From positions 1 through 47,125 of the forward strand of contig NZ_JACHBL010000002.1 of assembly GCF_014200305.1 (NCBI RefSeq): a DNA stretch of 47,125 nt, in the 5' to 3' direction. The notes beneath the pieces were generated by a model. It was not told the DNA's origin and did not search any database. It worked only from the letters and a program-made list of their open reading frames with translations. The DNA comes from Neomicrococcus lactis. Lineage in GTDB: Bacteria > Actinomycetota > Actinomycetes > Actinomycetales > Micrococcaceae. Below are positions 40,220 through 47,125 of this stretch, piece by piece; position 1 is the first letter of the stretch; every line of letters begins with the position of its first letter. The translations under genes and the position numbers were made by a program.

Positions 40220-41656
40220 CTAGAGTCCGTGGCCTCGTCCGGTATCCCGGTATCGTCCGAGACGATAATCAAACGGCCGATCAGTAATAGTAGATGTAGT
40301 GGCAGTTTCAAGGGTGCGGTTCGCGTGCTCGAGCAGTGCTGCTGTCGAGCGTGCCAACCGGGGTCGTTCAGTCATCAGTTGGGTAGCGGTCATGGCGCGG
40401 CCGAGCCGGTTCGCCTGTTGAATCACGGCCAGCCATCCGCGCGTGGAATCCTTGGACGCAAACCGTGCACCAATGCGTACAGCGTAGGCTGCGTTACCGC
40501 GTCCTTGGGCCGCCCTAGCGTAGTTCTCACTCAACCGTGCAAAAGCACCCGGCCGGTCTTTCTCGAGTTGCATCGACACCCTCGCGTAAATGTTCGCCAA
40601 CGTATCCGGACCGGTCTTACCGCTCATCAAGCGCTCCGCCCGGATCGGGTCAAAACCATGCAACTTCATCCTCGGTGCCGGCACATCCTTAACGTTGTGC
40701 AGACTCACCAGAGCGGCGACCGCTTCATCATGCTCGCGGCCGCCAAAGCGTTGCTGGATCTGCGGCCACCCCAGGGTCCGGTCAAGCTTCGAGGGCGTGT
40801 ACCAGATCGTGTGTCCGTCCTCGTTCTTGGCGCCAGCGATCGCGACTTTATACCCGCGCACCTGCGTCCGGGAGCCCTTCTCAAACGACGGAGCAACCCT
40901 CACACCTAGGTCCAGTAGCCGCTGCACGTACTGCGCTTCGGTGCTACTGGTTGCCAGTGCTGCGCGCATCCGACGCCGCAACTCAAACGGTGCCGACTGT
41001 GGTGCCGCCTCACGGGTGGCACGCGTGCGTTCTGCTGGCTTATCCCCGGCCAAGCCAAGACCTTTCTCTTGGCTCTCCAACTGTTGCAGTCCGAACTCTT
41101 TCTCCAACTCCCGACACACCTGCTGGGACCGGTAGAAGTCGTTGTGGACGTTGGCTTTCGTACCGTCCTCACGCACCATCTGCACCACCATATGAATGTG
41201 GTCATTACCGTTCTTCGAGGCACCATGATGCACCGCAGCCCAGCGGGATGACTTCGCACCATCGGGGTCAATGAACCCCATCCGGTTCACAAACTCGTTC
41301 GCGATCATCGACCACTTCGCGTCATCGATCTTGCCCTCCTCGGCCGCCAACGACAACGAACAATGCCACACTTCCGAACGCGTCGAACCGACCCGAACAT
41401 TCTTGCCCAATTCCTCATCCCACACAGAAACTGGGGACTCCACTTTCGTCCCGTGAACGCGCTGCGGCTGAGACAACACCGACGCAATCTCAAACGCGTC
41501 ATAGGAGGACAATTCACCCTCGTGCTCAACCGCCATCAGCACCCGATCATCACCTGCCACCAAGTGCGGATTCTCATGCTCATTAGAACGTCCAGGACCC
41601 ACCAGATACGCCATCAAACCAGCCATCCGGTCACCACGAGTGATGTTCGGAATCAC
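40220..41656 (-). CDS. Relaxase / mobilisation nuclease (MOBP-like)
   Basis: A 478-residue relaxase that would nick oriT and lead the transferred strand. The HUH metal motif is visible as HHGASKNGNDHIHMVV, with His144, His153 and His155. The N-terminal AYLVGPGRSNEHENP contains Tyr17, a candidate nicking tyrosine, in a form common among actinobacterial MOBP relaxases. The C-terminal 250 residues are helical and basic and lack helicase motifs. Start is GTG at 41656, overlapping the stop of the MobC-like gene (GTGA). With the coupling protein and secretion genes present, the plasmid is probably self-transmissible. Confidence 0.9.
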   Translation of the reverse strand: MIPNITRGDRMAGLMAYLVGPGRSNEHENPHLVAGDDRVLMAVEHEGELSSYDAFEIASVLSQPQRVHGTKVESPVSVWDEELGKNVRVGSTRSEVWHCSLSLAAEEGKIDDAKWSMIANEFVNRMGFIDPDGAKSSRWAAVHHGASKNGNDHIHMVVQMVREDGTKANVHNDFYRSQQVCRELEKEFGLQQLESQEKGLGLAGDKPAERTRATREAAPQSAPFELRRRMRAALATSSTEAQYVQRLLDLGVRVAPSFEKGSRTQVRGYKVAIAGAKNEDGHTIWYTPSKLDRTLGWPQIQQRFGGREHDEAVAALVSLHNVKDVPAPRMKLHGFDPIRAERLMSGKTGPDTLANIYARVSMQLEKDRPGAFARLSENYARAAQGRGNAAYAVRIGARFASKDSTRGWLAVIQQANRLGRAMTATQLMTERPRLARSTAALLEHANRTLETATTSTITDRPFDYRLGRYRDTGRGHGL

Positions 41657-42033
41657 GACTGGCCACCATCCAAACTCAACGACTCCAACACCACATCCAT
41701 ACGCTTCAAAACACCACGCGCATACGCCAAACTGCCCTGCAACTCCTCCGAAATCTCACCCGTCGCATTCGCCGCCCTAGCGATCTGGTTAATGTTGTTT
41801 CCCACCGCCGCAATACCGCGCTGCACCAAGAACAACTCCTTGATCAGCTCGTGCCGCTCCGTGACCGTCTCACCACGAGACGCGCTCAGCGCGGACTCCT
41901 TCAGCAACCGCGGAACCGTCACACCCATCGACGCAGCAGCAACCCTAAGCGCAGCATCCTCAGCCACGCTCAACTTCACCTCACGACGAATCGGACGACC
42001 ACCCGTCACGTTCGCCTGACGCTTCCGATCCAT
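41653..42033 (-). CDS. MobC-like relaxosome accessory protein
   Basis: A 126-residue protein with a ribbon-helix-helix-like N-terminus (GGRPIRREVKLSVAEDAALR) and the MobC signature GNNINQIARAANATGE near residue 85. Such proteins bind next to nic and help the relaxase open oriT. The ATG at 42033 is preferred because GGAGGTGAG precedes it by eight bases; the reading frame continues upstream to 42066 without family features. It is the first gene of the mobilisation operon, facing the non-coding region 42034-42263. Confidence 0.85.
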   Translation of the reverse strand: MDRKRQANVTGGRPIRREVKLSVAEDAALRVAAASMGVTVPRLLKESALSASRGETVTERHELIKELFLVQRGIAAVGNNINQIARAANATGEISEELQGSLAYARGVLKRMDVVLESLSLDGGQS

Positions 42034-42263
42034 CCAACTCACCTCCAGCACAGTGCAACGCCACACACGAGCAAACCTGCCTCGAGTGTGTCACGAACCC
42101 CCGCCACCGGCAAGGGTTCCAAGCGAGTTAGCTCGGCTAAATCTATAGCTTGCTCCGCTCCGCCTCCGCGGGCGGTCCATGCTCAGTCTTACAGATTCTG
42201 AGGGTTATCCACATAGACGAATGGCTAATACCCACGCCATTGTTCCGTTCATAGGATGAGTAC
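42034..42263. other. Candidate oriT region
   Basis: Non-coding stretch between mobC and a divergent operon, the usual place for oriT. It holds GAACCC (42095-42100) with GGGTTC (42114-42119), an imperfect ACACACGAG/CTCGAGTGTGT dyad at 42064-42092, CGAG/CTCG near 42123-42134 and a GC-rich CCGC/GCGG hairpin near 42160-42175. No sequence identical to a known nic site was recognised, so the exact nick cannot be placed. Confidence 0.55.
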
Positions 42264-42632
42264 ATGGCCACTCATCAATCCGTTGAAGAAATCCTCGCCA
42301 AAGCACGCGAGGAACAAACCAAAAAACTCGACGCCATCAGCGCTCTCGCCACCGCCCGCCAAGCCGTCATCACCGCAGAAGCCAACCACAAGAAGCGACT
42401 CGAAGACTTCAAAAGGCAGCTCGATACAGAGCTCAAAACCATCAAGGACAACCACGCCCGCTCATTCCACGCAGCCGTGACCGCCGGCAACACCCCAACC
42501 GAACTCCGCAAGCTCGGACTCACAGATCCACGCACCACCAAACGCGCCCCACGAACCCGCCCTCAAGCCAACTCACCAGCAGCCTTACCGGCCGAACACC
42601 ACGAATCCGAAGACCACCACGAGCACCAGTGA
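42264..42632 (+). CDS. Small coiled-coil protein, start of the rightward accessory operon
   Basis: A 122-residue protein. Residues 5-75 form one long charged helix (VEEILAKAREEQTKKLDAI; HKKRLEDFKRQLDTELKTIKDN), probably a coiled coil. Residues 76-90 include ELRKLGLTDPRTTKR. The tail is Pro/Ala- and His/Glu-rich. It resembles small proteins encoded beside oriT in actinobacterial plasmids, but I recognise no family. GGATGAG precedes the ATG. Confidence 0.65.
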   Translation: MATHQSVEEILAKAREEQTKKLDAISALATARQAVITAEANHKKRLEDFKRQLDTELKTIKDNHARSFHAAVTAGNTPTELRKLGLTDPRTTKRAPRTRPQANSPAALPAEHHESEDHHEHQ

Positions 42633-42678
42633 ACCCCCGGCCCCACGATCCACACCGACGCACAGCCAGGAGAAGAAC

Positions 42679-43302
42679 ATGAGCCAAAACCACACCACAT
42701 GGAAACCACTCACCGACTCTGAACTTCACGAGATCCAAGCGCACCGGCCCTCGGTGCGCAGCACCGAAGCCTCCTACCTACTCCAATCCATCGCCAGCGG
42801 ATCCATCGAAGAACCCACCAGCCTGTACCCACGGCTAGCGGCACTGATCACCAGCTCACCCCTCGTGCGCGACCAAGTCACCCTCGACGCCACCCAAACG
42901 CCCGCGAAATCTGGGGTCCTTCAAGACCTGCACAACACAGCGCCGGCCACACACCAGCAGAACCTCGCGCTGCCGGCGGCCGTCACGTACGCAGCCCAAG
43001 GCAACTACCGAGCAGCCATGCCACTGATCAACAACATCCCCACCCATGATGCCGACGGCCCTTGGCGAGAAACCATCACCCAAGCCCGCCTCACCATGGC
43101 ATCCCCCGAAGCCTTTAAAACAACAGTCATCGATTCCTTCGCAGCCGACTTGCCGCCGCGCCTCGAAGTCGCCGACGCCGTGTACGACCGGAACAAGTAC
43201 CGCCAAGCGTCCTTCCCCGCCGGCCGAGACACGGACGCCACTGGCATCACGCCAAAACATGAACCACCCACACCCGATACCGGCAACGAACTCGAAAAGT
43301 AA
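42679..43302 (+). CDS. DUF4192-related half-length protein
   Basis: A 207-residue protein that resembles the C-terminal half of the DUF4192 protein encoded 200 bases further on. Both have YPRLAAL followed by Ser-Ser-x-Leu-x-Arg-Asp, an Ala-rich helical middle, and the ending pattern DRNK...FP. It lacks the N-terminal sheet domain of the family. It has a clear AGGAG ribosome site and intact frame, so it looks like a maintained gene and not debris. Function of the family is unknown. Confidence 0.7.
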   Translation: MSQNHTTWKPLTDSELHEIQAHRPSVRSTEASYLLQSIASGSIEEPTSLYPRLAALITSSPLVRDQVTLDATQTPAKSGVLQDLHNTAPATHQQNLALPAAVTYAAQGNYRAAMPLINNIPTHDADGPWRETITQARLTMASPEAFKTTVIDSFAADLPPRLEVADAVYDRNKYRQASFPAGRDTDATGITPKHEPPTPDTGNELEK

Positions 43303-43355
43303 ACGGCCACGAACCGGCTGGCCATCAGCGTCAACGAAAAACAGGAGAAAACATC

Positions 43356-43517
43356 ATGGAACGAACCCCCATGAGCCCCGTCGAGAAGGCCTTCGGCGCC
43401 GCCATTAAAGAACACGAAGCAGCACAAACCAGGCCCGTGACCCCGATTCCTGATCTACGCATCGGACCACCACCAGCCCAAACCGCCACACCCGATAAAG
43501 GTCAGGAAGACAAGTGA
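43356..43517 (+). CDS. Small 53-residue protein coupled to the DUF4192 gene
   Basis: A short gene with a good CAGGAG site seven to eight bases before its ATG. The product starts MERTPMSPVEKAFGAAIKEH and continues Pro/Gln-rich to the end. Its TGA overlaps the GTG start of the DUF4192 gene (GTGA), which argues that it is translated. The helix VEKAFGAAIKEHEAAQ is the only structural feature. No family recognised. Confidence 0.6.
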   Translation: MERTPMSPVEKAFGAAIKEHEAAQTRPVTPIPDLRIGPPPAQTATPDKGQEDK

Positions 43518-44641
43518 GTTACCCCCTGGCAGAACCAGCAGAACTCGCTGCCCTCGTCCCACAACTCATCGAATTCCGACCCGACGACCGGCACGTCGTC
43601 ATCTTCGGCTTCGGAGACCGTGAGGACGACCAGTTCGTCACCTTCGACATCTCCCCCACCAACACTGAAGAATCCCAACACTTCTCAGAACAAGCAGCCA
43701 ATACACTCCAGATCATCGGCCGCTACGACTGCCACCCCAACATGATCACCATTGCTTCCTACGGCGAACACGGCAAAGCCCGCGCACATGCCGTCGAAGA
43801 CGGACTACGCACACAACTCGACGCCGGGCAAAACCCGTCCATCATCCAGCTGCATATCGACCTCGCAGCTCAAACCGTGGAAACATACCTCCCCAACCTC
43901 GACGAATGGACCCTCCCGGAGCCGATCAAATCCGAAAGAGTCGACGCCGTTGGCGCGCTCCTCGGAAGCTCGCCAGCAGCCAGCCTCGATGACGCGAAAA
44001 ATGCGTACGAACACACCGGCATCAGCGTCTGGCAACCACTGCCCGCCGCCGAAATCGACGCCATCAACAACCAAAAACACGTCGACCGCGGAACCGAAGC
44101 ACTCAGCATCCTGGACCGCCTCGCCACACCCGGTGAACACCCCCGAGACACTGACTACCCGCGCCTAGCAGCCCTCATGGACAGTTCAACACTCATTCGT
44201 GACCTCGTCATCACCCACGACACCGCGTCACGACCACAAGCCGAAGTGCTCCGCCAGGCATTCCTCGCCTGCCCACCCGAATACGTCGGGCTCCTCGGAG
44301 CCGTCGGAGGCATCAAGCACTACACCGCCGGCGACGTCATCGGCGGCAAACAACTAGCCCTCCAAGTGCCACCCAACCACCCCGACGCGTCCATCGCGGG
44401 AATGGTCAGCACCGCTGTCGAAGCCGGCTTCCCGCCCCACAAACTGCAAGACCTTCTCAACAACGTGAACGCCGGCCTCGGCACAACCCTCCGCGAAGCC
44501 GACCTCCTCGCGGACCGCAACAAGACCAAACGAGCCAACTTCCCCGAAACCGGCCGCACCACCAACCAAGCCAGCCCCCAACAACCAGGCACCACCACCC
44601 AGCAATCATCCAAAGAAAAAGATGCCGGCAACGAAAAATAA
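43514..44641 (+). CDS. DUF4192 protein
   Basis: A 375-residue protein with the N-terminal DUF4192 pattern LAEPAELAALVPQLIEFRPDDRHVVIFGF, an alternating strand/helix domain of about 170 residues, and a C-terminal helical part (YPRLAALMDSSTLIRDLVI; DLLADRNKTKRANFP) shared with the smaller protein upstream. DUF4192 proteins are widespread in actinobacteria and their plasmids, without an assigned activity. Start is GTG at 43514. The gene ends 14 bases before a strong terminator. Confidence 0.82.
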   Translation: MSYPLAEPAELAALVPQLIEFRPDDRHVVIFGFGDREDDQFVTFDISPTNTEESQHFSEQAANTLQIIGRYDCHPNMITIASYGEHGKARAHAVEDGLRTQLDAGQNPSIIQLHIDLAAQTVETYLPNLDEWTLPEPIKSERVDAVGALLGSSPAASLDDAKNAYEHTGISVWQPLPAAEIDAINNQKHVDRGTEALSILDRLATPGEHPRDTDYPRLAALMDSSTLIRDLVITHDTASRPQAEVLRQAFLACPPEYVGLLGAVGGIKHYTAGDVIGGKQLALQVPPNHPDASIAGMVSTAVEAGFPPHKLQDLLNNVNAGLGTTLREADLLADRNKTKRANFPETGRTTNQASPQQPGTTTQQSSKEKDAGNEK

Positions 44642-44655
44642 CCACACCCAACAAG

Positions 44656-44691
44656 AAAAGGGCAGTTCTCGCGCGCGAGAACTGCCCTTTT
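44656..44691 (+). terminator. Rho-independent terminator after the DUF4192 operon
   Basis: A perfect 36-bp palindrome: AAAAGGGCAGTTCTCGCG and its exact complement. It has a GC-rich stem and the arms end in A and T runs, so it works as a terminator on either strand. The cleanest terminator in the window. Confidence 0.9.
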
Positions 44692-44983
44692 GAACACCAA
44701 CTAGGGGTTACGAAACGCTGCCCCCTGCACACACGTGGACGGCCTGAGACTCCTCAAAGGTCTCCACCCGCCCACCCGTGCACAGCAGGACCCAGACCGA
44801 CCGGCCGCACACACCCCGCACGACACCACAGGCTATCCTCTTCCGGACACGAGCGCGGGGCATGCACGGACCTCTGAACAGCCCAATACGATGTCCGAAC
44901 AGCGGTAGTTCGTCATAAACAAAACCCCCTCTAGGAGCCACGAAGGAAGACCTATATAACAGGAGAAAATCACTGCAACCCGA
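44692..44983. other. Intergenic stretch upstream of the pentapeptide gene
   Basis: About 290 bases. Open frames on both strands here have no family features or ribosome sites. AGGAG at 44961-44965 lies about 25 bases before the next gene. A promoter for that gene is expected near 44920-44960 (CTATATAAC at 44951-44959 is -10-like). Confidence 0.4.
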
Positions 44984-44989
44984 TTGAGG

Positions 44990-46417
44990 ATGATGAGAAG
45001 AATTACCACGATCTTGAGCGACTGGAAGCAAAAGAATCAGATCTTAGCCACGATTCTCATTGCCCTAGTCAGCGTCGTCACCCTAACCACAATTGCGTTT
45101 CTCATCCTCAATTGCTTAGTAAGCCCTGAAACCCTGCTTGGAACTAGCTCAAGAACAGCGACAACAACTGATCCCAACGGTGCGAAAACCACAGTAGAAG
45201 AAACCCTTTCCTCAACGACACCACGGTTCGAAATACTCAAAACCGCCCTCACTATCGGAGCCGGAATCAGCGCCCTCGGAATACTCGCACTGAGCTACCG
45301 AAAACAGAAAGACCTCGAAGACAGTCATTTCGTAGAACGATTCGGAGCAGCCGCCGAACAACTCGGACACACCGACCCTGCCGTACGCCTAGCTGGCGTC
45401 TACGCCATGACCACCGTCGCGAACCAATACAGCAACTTCGACCAACGCCAACAATGCATCGACGTCCTCTGCGGCTACCTCCGCCTCCCCTACAACCCCC
45501 AGGATCAAGAACCCCACCAAGCGAAACTAAAGATCACCAATCCACCCAGCCCACCTCAAACCACCTCCATCTCCGAAACCGAATTTACATACCGACAAGA
45601 CGACAGCGAAGTCCGCAACACCATCCTTAGAACCATAGCCAGCCACGTCCACCACGATGCGAAAACATCCTGGTCAAAACACGATTTCGACCTAACCGGC
45701 GCCTACTTGGATGGAGGAAACTTCGACCGCGCTCAGTTCAGCGGGAATAACACCACGTTCGCCGGAGCCCAATTCAACGGGAAAACCACCTCGTTCGTCG
45801 AAGCCCACTTCAACGGGAAAACCACCTCGTTCGACCGCGCTCAATTCAGCGGGAAAAACACCACGTTCGCCGGAGCCCACTTCAACGGGGAAAACACCTC
45901 GTTCGCCGGAGCCCAATTCAACGGAGAAAACACCGCGTTCATCAGCGCCCAATTCAACGGAGAAAACACCGCGTTCACCAGCGCACAATTCAACGCGAAA
46001 ACCACCTGGTTCAACCGCGCTCAATTCAGCGCGAAAACCACCTCGTTCGGCGGAGCCCACTTCAACGGGAAAACCACCACGTTCGGCGGAGCCCACTTCA
46101 ACGGGAAAACCACCTCGTTCGGCGGAGCCCACTTCAACGGGAAAACCACCACGTTCGTCGGAGCCCACTTCAACGGGAAAACCACCTCGTTCAACCGCGC
46201 TCAATTCAACAGGGGAAACGTCTCATTTCAGTCTGAGTTCCGGTCCACTAAAACAGACTTCTCCCTTGCAGATTTCACCGCTGATGTATCGTTTGAGGGC
46301 TCGACTATCGGTACTGGTGAAATAGTCACCGATTGGAACGCAAACAAAGGATCACAACCAGCAAACGTACGACCAACGCACTGGCCTCCAACCGCGGTTT
46401 CCCAAAACCAGTCTTGA
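44990..46417 (+). CDS. Membrane-anchored pentapeptide-repeat protein
   Basis: About 475 residues. Two N-terminal membrane helices (LATILIALVSVVTLTTIAFLI and ILKTALTIGAGISALGILAL) are followed by KQKDLEDSHFVERFGAAAEQL, a segment typical of actinobacterial membrane pentapeptide proteins. From 45731 to 46234 there are 14 successive 12-residue units of the type AxFNGKTTSFxx, forming a right-handed quadrilateral beta-helix. The 36-bp DNA units are almost identical, showing recent duplication. A short C-terminal cap follows (FSLADFTADVSFEGS). The upstream TTG at 44984 and ATGs at 44990 and 44993 are all possible starts, and none has a well-placed ribosome site. Role unknown: pentapeptide helices can mimic DNA or act as scaffolds, and membrane anchoring suggests sensing or immunity at the envelope. 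Confidence 0.82.
   Translation: MMRRITTILSDWKQKNQILATILIALVSVVTLTTIAFLILNCLVSPETLLGTSSRTATTTDPNGAKTTVEETLSSTTPRFEILKTALTIGAGISALGILALSYRKQKDLEDSHFVERFGAAAEQLGHTDPAVRLAGVYAMTTVANQYSNFDQRQQCIDVLCGYLRLPYNPQDQEPHQAKLKITNPPSPPQTTSISETEFTYRQDDSEVRNTILRTIASHVHHDAKTSWSKHDFDLTGAYLDGGNFDRAQFSGNNTTFAGAQFNGKTTSFVEAHFNGKTTSFDRAQFSGKNTTFAGAHFNGENTSFAGAQFNGENTAFISAQFNGENTAFTSAQFNAKTTWFNRAQFSAKTTSFGGAHFNGKTTTFGGAHFNGKTTSFGGAHFNGKTTTFVGAHFNGKTTSFNRAQFNRGNVSFQSEFRSTKTDFSLADFTADVSFEGSTIGTGEIVTDWNANKGSQPANVRPTHWPPTAVSQNQS
45731..46234 (+). repeat. Fourteen tandem 36-bp units encoding the pentapeptide helix
   Basis: Units follow each other without gaps, each 36 bases (12 codons), with a frequent middle AACGGGAAAACCACC. 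Units 10-13 (46055-46198) are nearly identical at DNA level, including third codon positions. The outermost units are more diverged. Such an array can gain or lose units by slippage or recombination. Confidence 0.9.
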
Positions 46418-46684
46418 CACAAGTTGAGGCGCTCCAAGGCTTCAGGGAATATTTTTCGGGTTTCGGTAACAGAGATCGTGACAACCTAGGTTCGCAAGCA
46501 CTCCACATGACACCCATATGGCAACTCTCCGCCGGGCGATTTGATTACTCAAAGTTTTCCGGCGACGAACGCGGGCAACGAAACAAATCGGCATTTGCGG
46601 CGAACTTGCGCACCACTGCCCTTCTGTTCCGAAAGGGCCGCATTCCGCTGAGTACAAACCACTGAACGTGCGGACGGGCTATCT
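46418..46684. other. Intergenic stretch after the pentapeptide gene
   Basis: About 265 bases. Open frames on both strands show no domain or ribosome site. No clear terminator hairpin was found after the pentapeptide gene. Confidence 0.4.
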
Positions 46685-46725
46685 GCAACTAACAGACTCT
46701 GTCACTCACAGAGTCTGTTAGTTGC
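46685..46725. repeat. Third cluster of partition-type repeats, perfect 18-bp inverted repeat
   Basis: 46685-46702 is the exact complement of 46708-46725 around CACTC. It consists of two copies of the 15-base element (46690-46704 and 46706-46720), 16 bases apart, the same spacing seen before parA. It lies just upstream of a promoter (46747-46775). A probable binding site for the ParB-like protein. Confidence 0.8.
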
Positions 46726-46746
46726 AGAGTCAGTTTTTAGAATATA

Positions 46747-46775
46747 TTGACTGAATAGAAATTATCTTCTATTGT
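46747..46775 (+). promoter_or_regulatory. Promoter downstream of the third repeat cluster
   Basis: TTGACT (46747-46752) and TATTGT (46770-46775) with a 17-base spacer, in an AT-rich stretch, start 22 bases after the inverted repeat. It would transcribe the small gene that follows. Confidence 0.6.
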
Positions 46776-46846
46776 GAAGGCGTTGGTTATACGAGTCGAA
46801 GGTGAGCAACGATCGGCGATTGGGAAGTTGCCAAAAAAGGGAAGCA

Positions 46847-46878
46847 GAAGGGCTGGCACATAAAACTGCCGGCCCTTC
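46847..46878. promoter_or_regulatory. Hairpin in the leader of the last small gene
   Basis: GAAGGGCTGGC (46847-46857) pairs with GCCGGCCCTTC (46868-46878) with one G-U type pair and a 10-base loop. On the leftward strand it is followed within about ten bases by CCCTTTTTT, so it could end leftward transcripts. For rightward transcripts it would be a leader hairpin or attenuator. Confidence 0.5.
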
Positions 46879-46900
46879 GCCATATACATGGGTGGATCAA

Positions 46901-47089
46901 ATGAACAAAGTCGATGTCGAGAAAGCCCTCAAGCTATTGCAGCAAGACAGACACAAAACACACCCCTACCGACTAGCCCACAAACCAGGTAAAGAACCAG
47001 CCGCCTGGCGAACCTTCAAAATGAACCCACTCCCCGGCGAGGCATCCACGGAAACCCACCCTGACGACTGGGAACCTCAGGACGACTAA
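46901..47089 (+). CDS. Small charged protein under partition-repeat control
   Basis: A 62-residue protein from the ATG at 46901, preceded by GGTGG. A longer version starting at GTG 46802 would read through the hairpin at 46847-46878, so the shorter start is preferred. The sequence (VEKALKLLQQDRHKTHPY, then a basic middle and acidic tail WEPQDD) has one clear helix and no recognised domain. Its promoter lies directly after the third repeat cluster, so it may be co-regulated with parAB. Confidence 0.5.
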   Translation: MNKVDVEKALKLLQQDRHKTHPYRLAHKPGKEPAAWRTFKMNPLPGEASTETHPDDWEPQDD

Positions 47090-47125
47090 GCGCGTAAGGC
47101 GATCCCCCACCGTGCACACAGACAC

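Noticed and set aside
44708-45031. Minus-strand open frame of 107 codons before the pentapeptide gene
   Set aside because: No ribosome site and no recognisable motif, and it overlaps the start of the pentapeptide gene. Kept as non-coding.
45692-46204. Long open frame on the minus strand across the pentapeptide array, with apparent Glu/Arg/Gly repeats
   Set aside because: It is the mirror of the 36-bp repeat in an antisense frame. It has no ribosome site or family features, and the forward product is a clear pentapeptide protein.
46333-46665. Plus-strand open frame of 110 codons after and overlapping the pentapeptide gene end
   Set aside because: It begins inside the previous gene in another frame, has no ribosome site, and its composition is not protein-like.

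Overview
The window looks like a mobilisable or self-transmissible plasmid (or most of one) from a Gram-positive actinobacterium. The likely group is Micrococcales, perhaps the Arthrobacter/Glutamicibacter lineage. Evidence: moderate to high GC with C/G-ending codons, frequent GTG/TTG starts with strong Shine-Dalgarno sequences, an actinobacterial conjugation set (SCO6880-like, DUF4913, DUF4192 proteins), and an N-carbamoylsarcosine amidase that, from memory, is nearly the characterised Arthrobacter enzyme. Replication, partition, mobilisation and type IV secretion genes are all present. No rRNA, tRNA or core chromosomal gene was seen.

Layout. 0-0.7 kb: a serine resolvase. 0.8-4.5 kb: a small catabolic island with an IclR regulator, N-carbamoylsarcosine amidase and a divergent MFS permease; related palindromes lie before both metabolic genes. 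4.5-12.1 kb: a type I restriction operon, hsdM-hsdS-(Mrr-like nuclease)-hsdR. 12.1-14.6 kb: three probable defence or accessory genes (an ADP-ribosyltransferase-like protein, an unknown protein with a hydrophobic tail, an HNH nuclease). 14.8-18.6 kb: a DoxX-like membrane protein, an IS110-family element, a CPBP membrane protease homologue and an NAD(P)-binding protein.

18.7-23 kb: partition and replication. A parA-parB-like pair is surrounded by, and internally contains, palindromic repeats with the core ACAGACTCTGT. Next to it lie a primase-like (AEP) replication protein and a small control gene. 23-34.6 kb: the conjugation apparatus. One arm reads leftward (VirB8-like protein, SLT-M23 lytic enzyme, beta-propeller-like membrane protein, HTH protein). 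The other reads rightward (P-loop protein, VirB2-like pilin, membrane protein, VirB6/TrbL-like channel, SCO6880-like protein, VirB4-like ATPase, VirD4-like coupling protein).

34.8-39 kb: a second metabolic island. It has a one-polypeptide amino-acid-type ABC importer (binding protein, permease and ATPase fused), a divergent GntR/FCD regulator and a DUF1989 protein. 39-44.7 kb: mobilisation genes (DUF4913 protein, coiled-coil protein, MOB relaxase, MobC-like protein), a candidate oriT, and a rightward operon of small plasmid proteins including a DUF4192 protein and an apparent half-length relative. 45-47.1 kb: a membrane-anchored pentapeptide-repeat protein built from 14 near-identical 36-bp units, then a third copy of the partition repeats upstream of a small gene.

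The strongest leads are the centromere-like repeats that sit inside parB, before parA and at a distant promoter; the Mrr-like gene nested in a type I restriction operon; the three-in-one ABC importer coupled to DUF1989; and the expanding pentapeptide protein. All functional calls rest on reading motifs by eye. No database search was possible.
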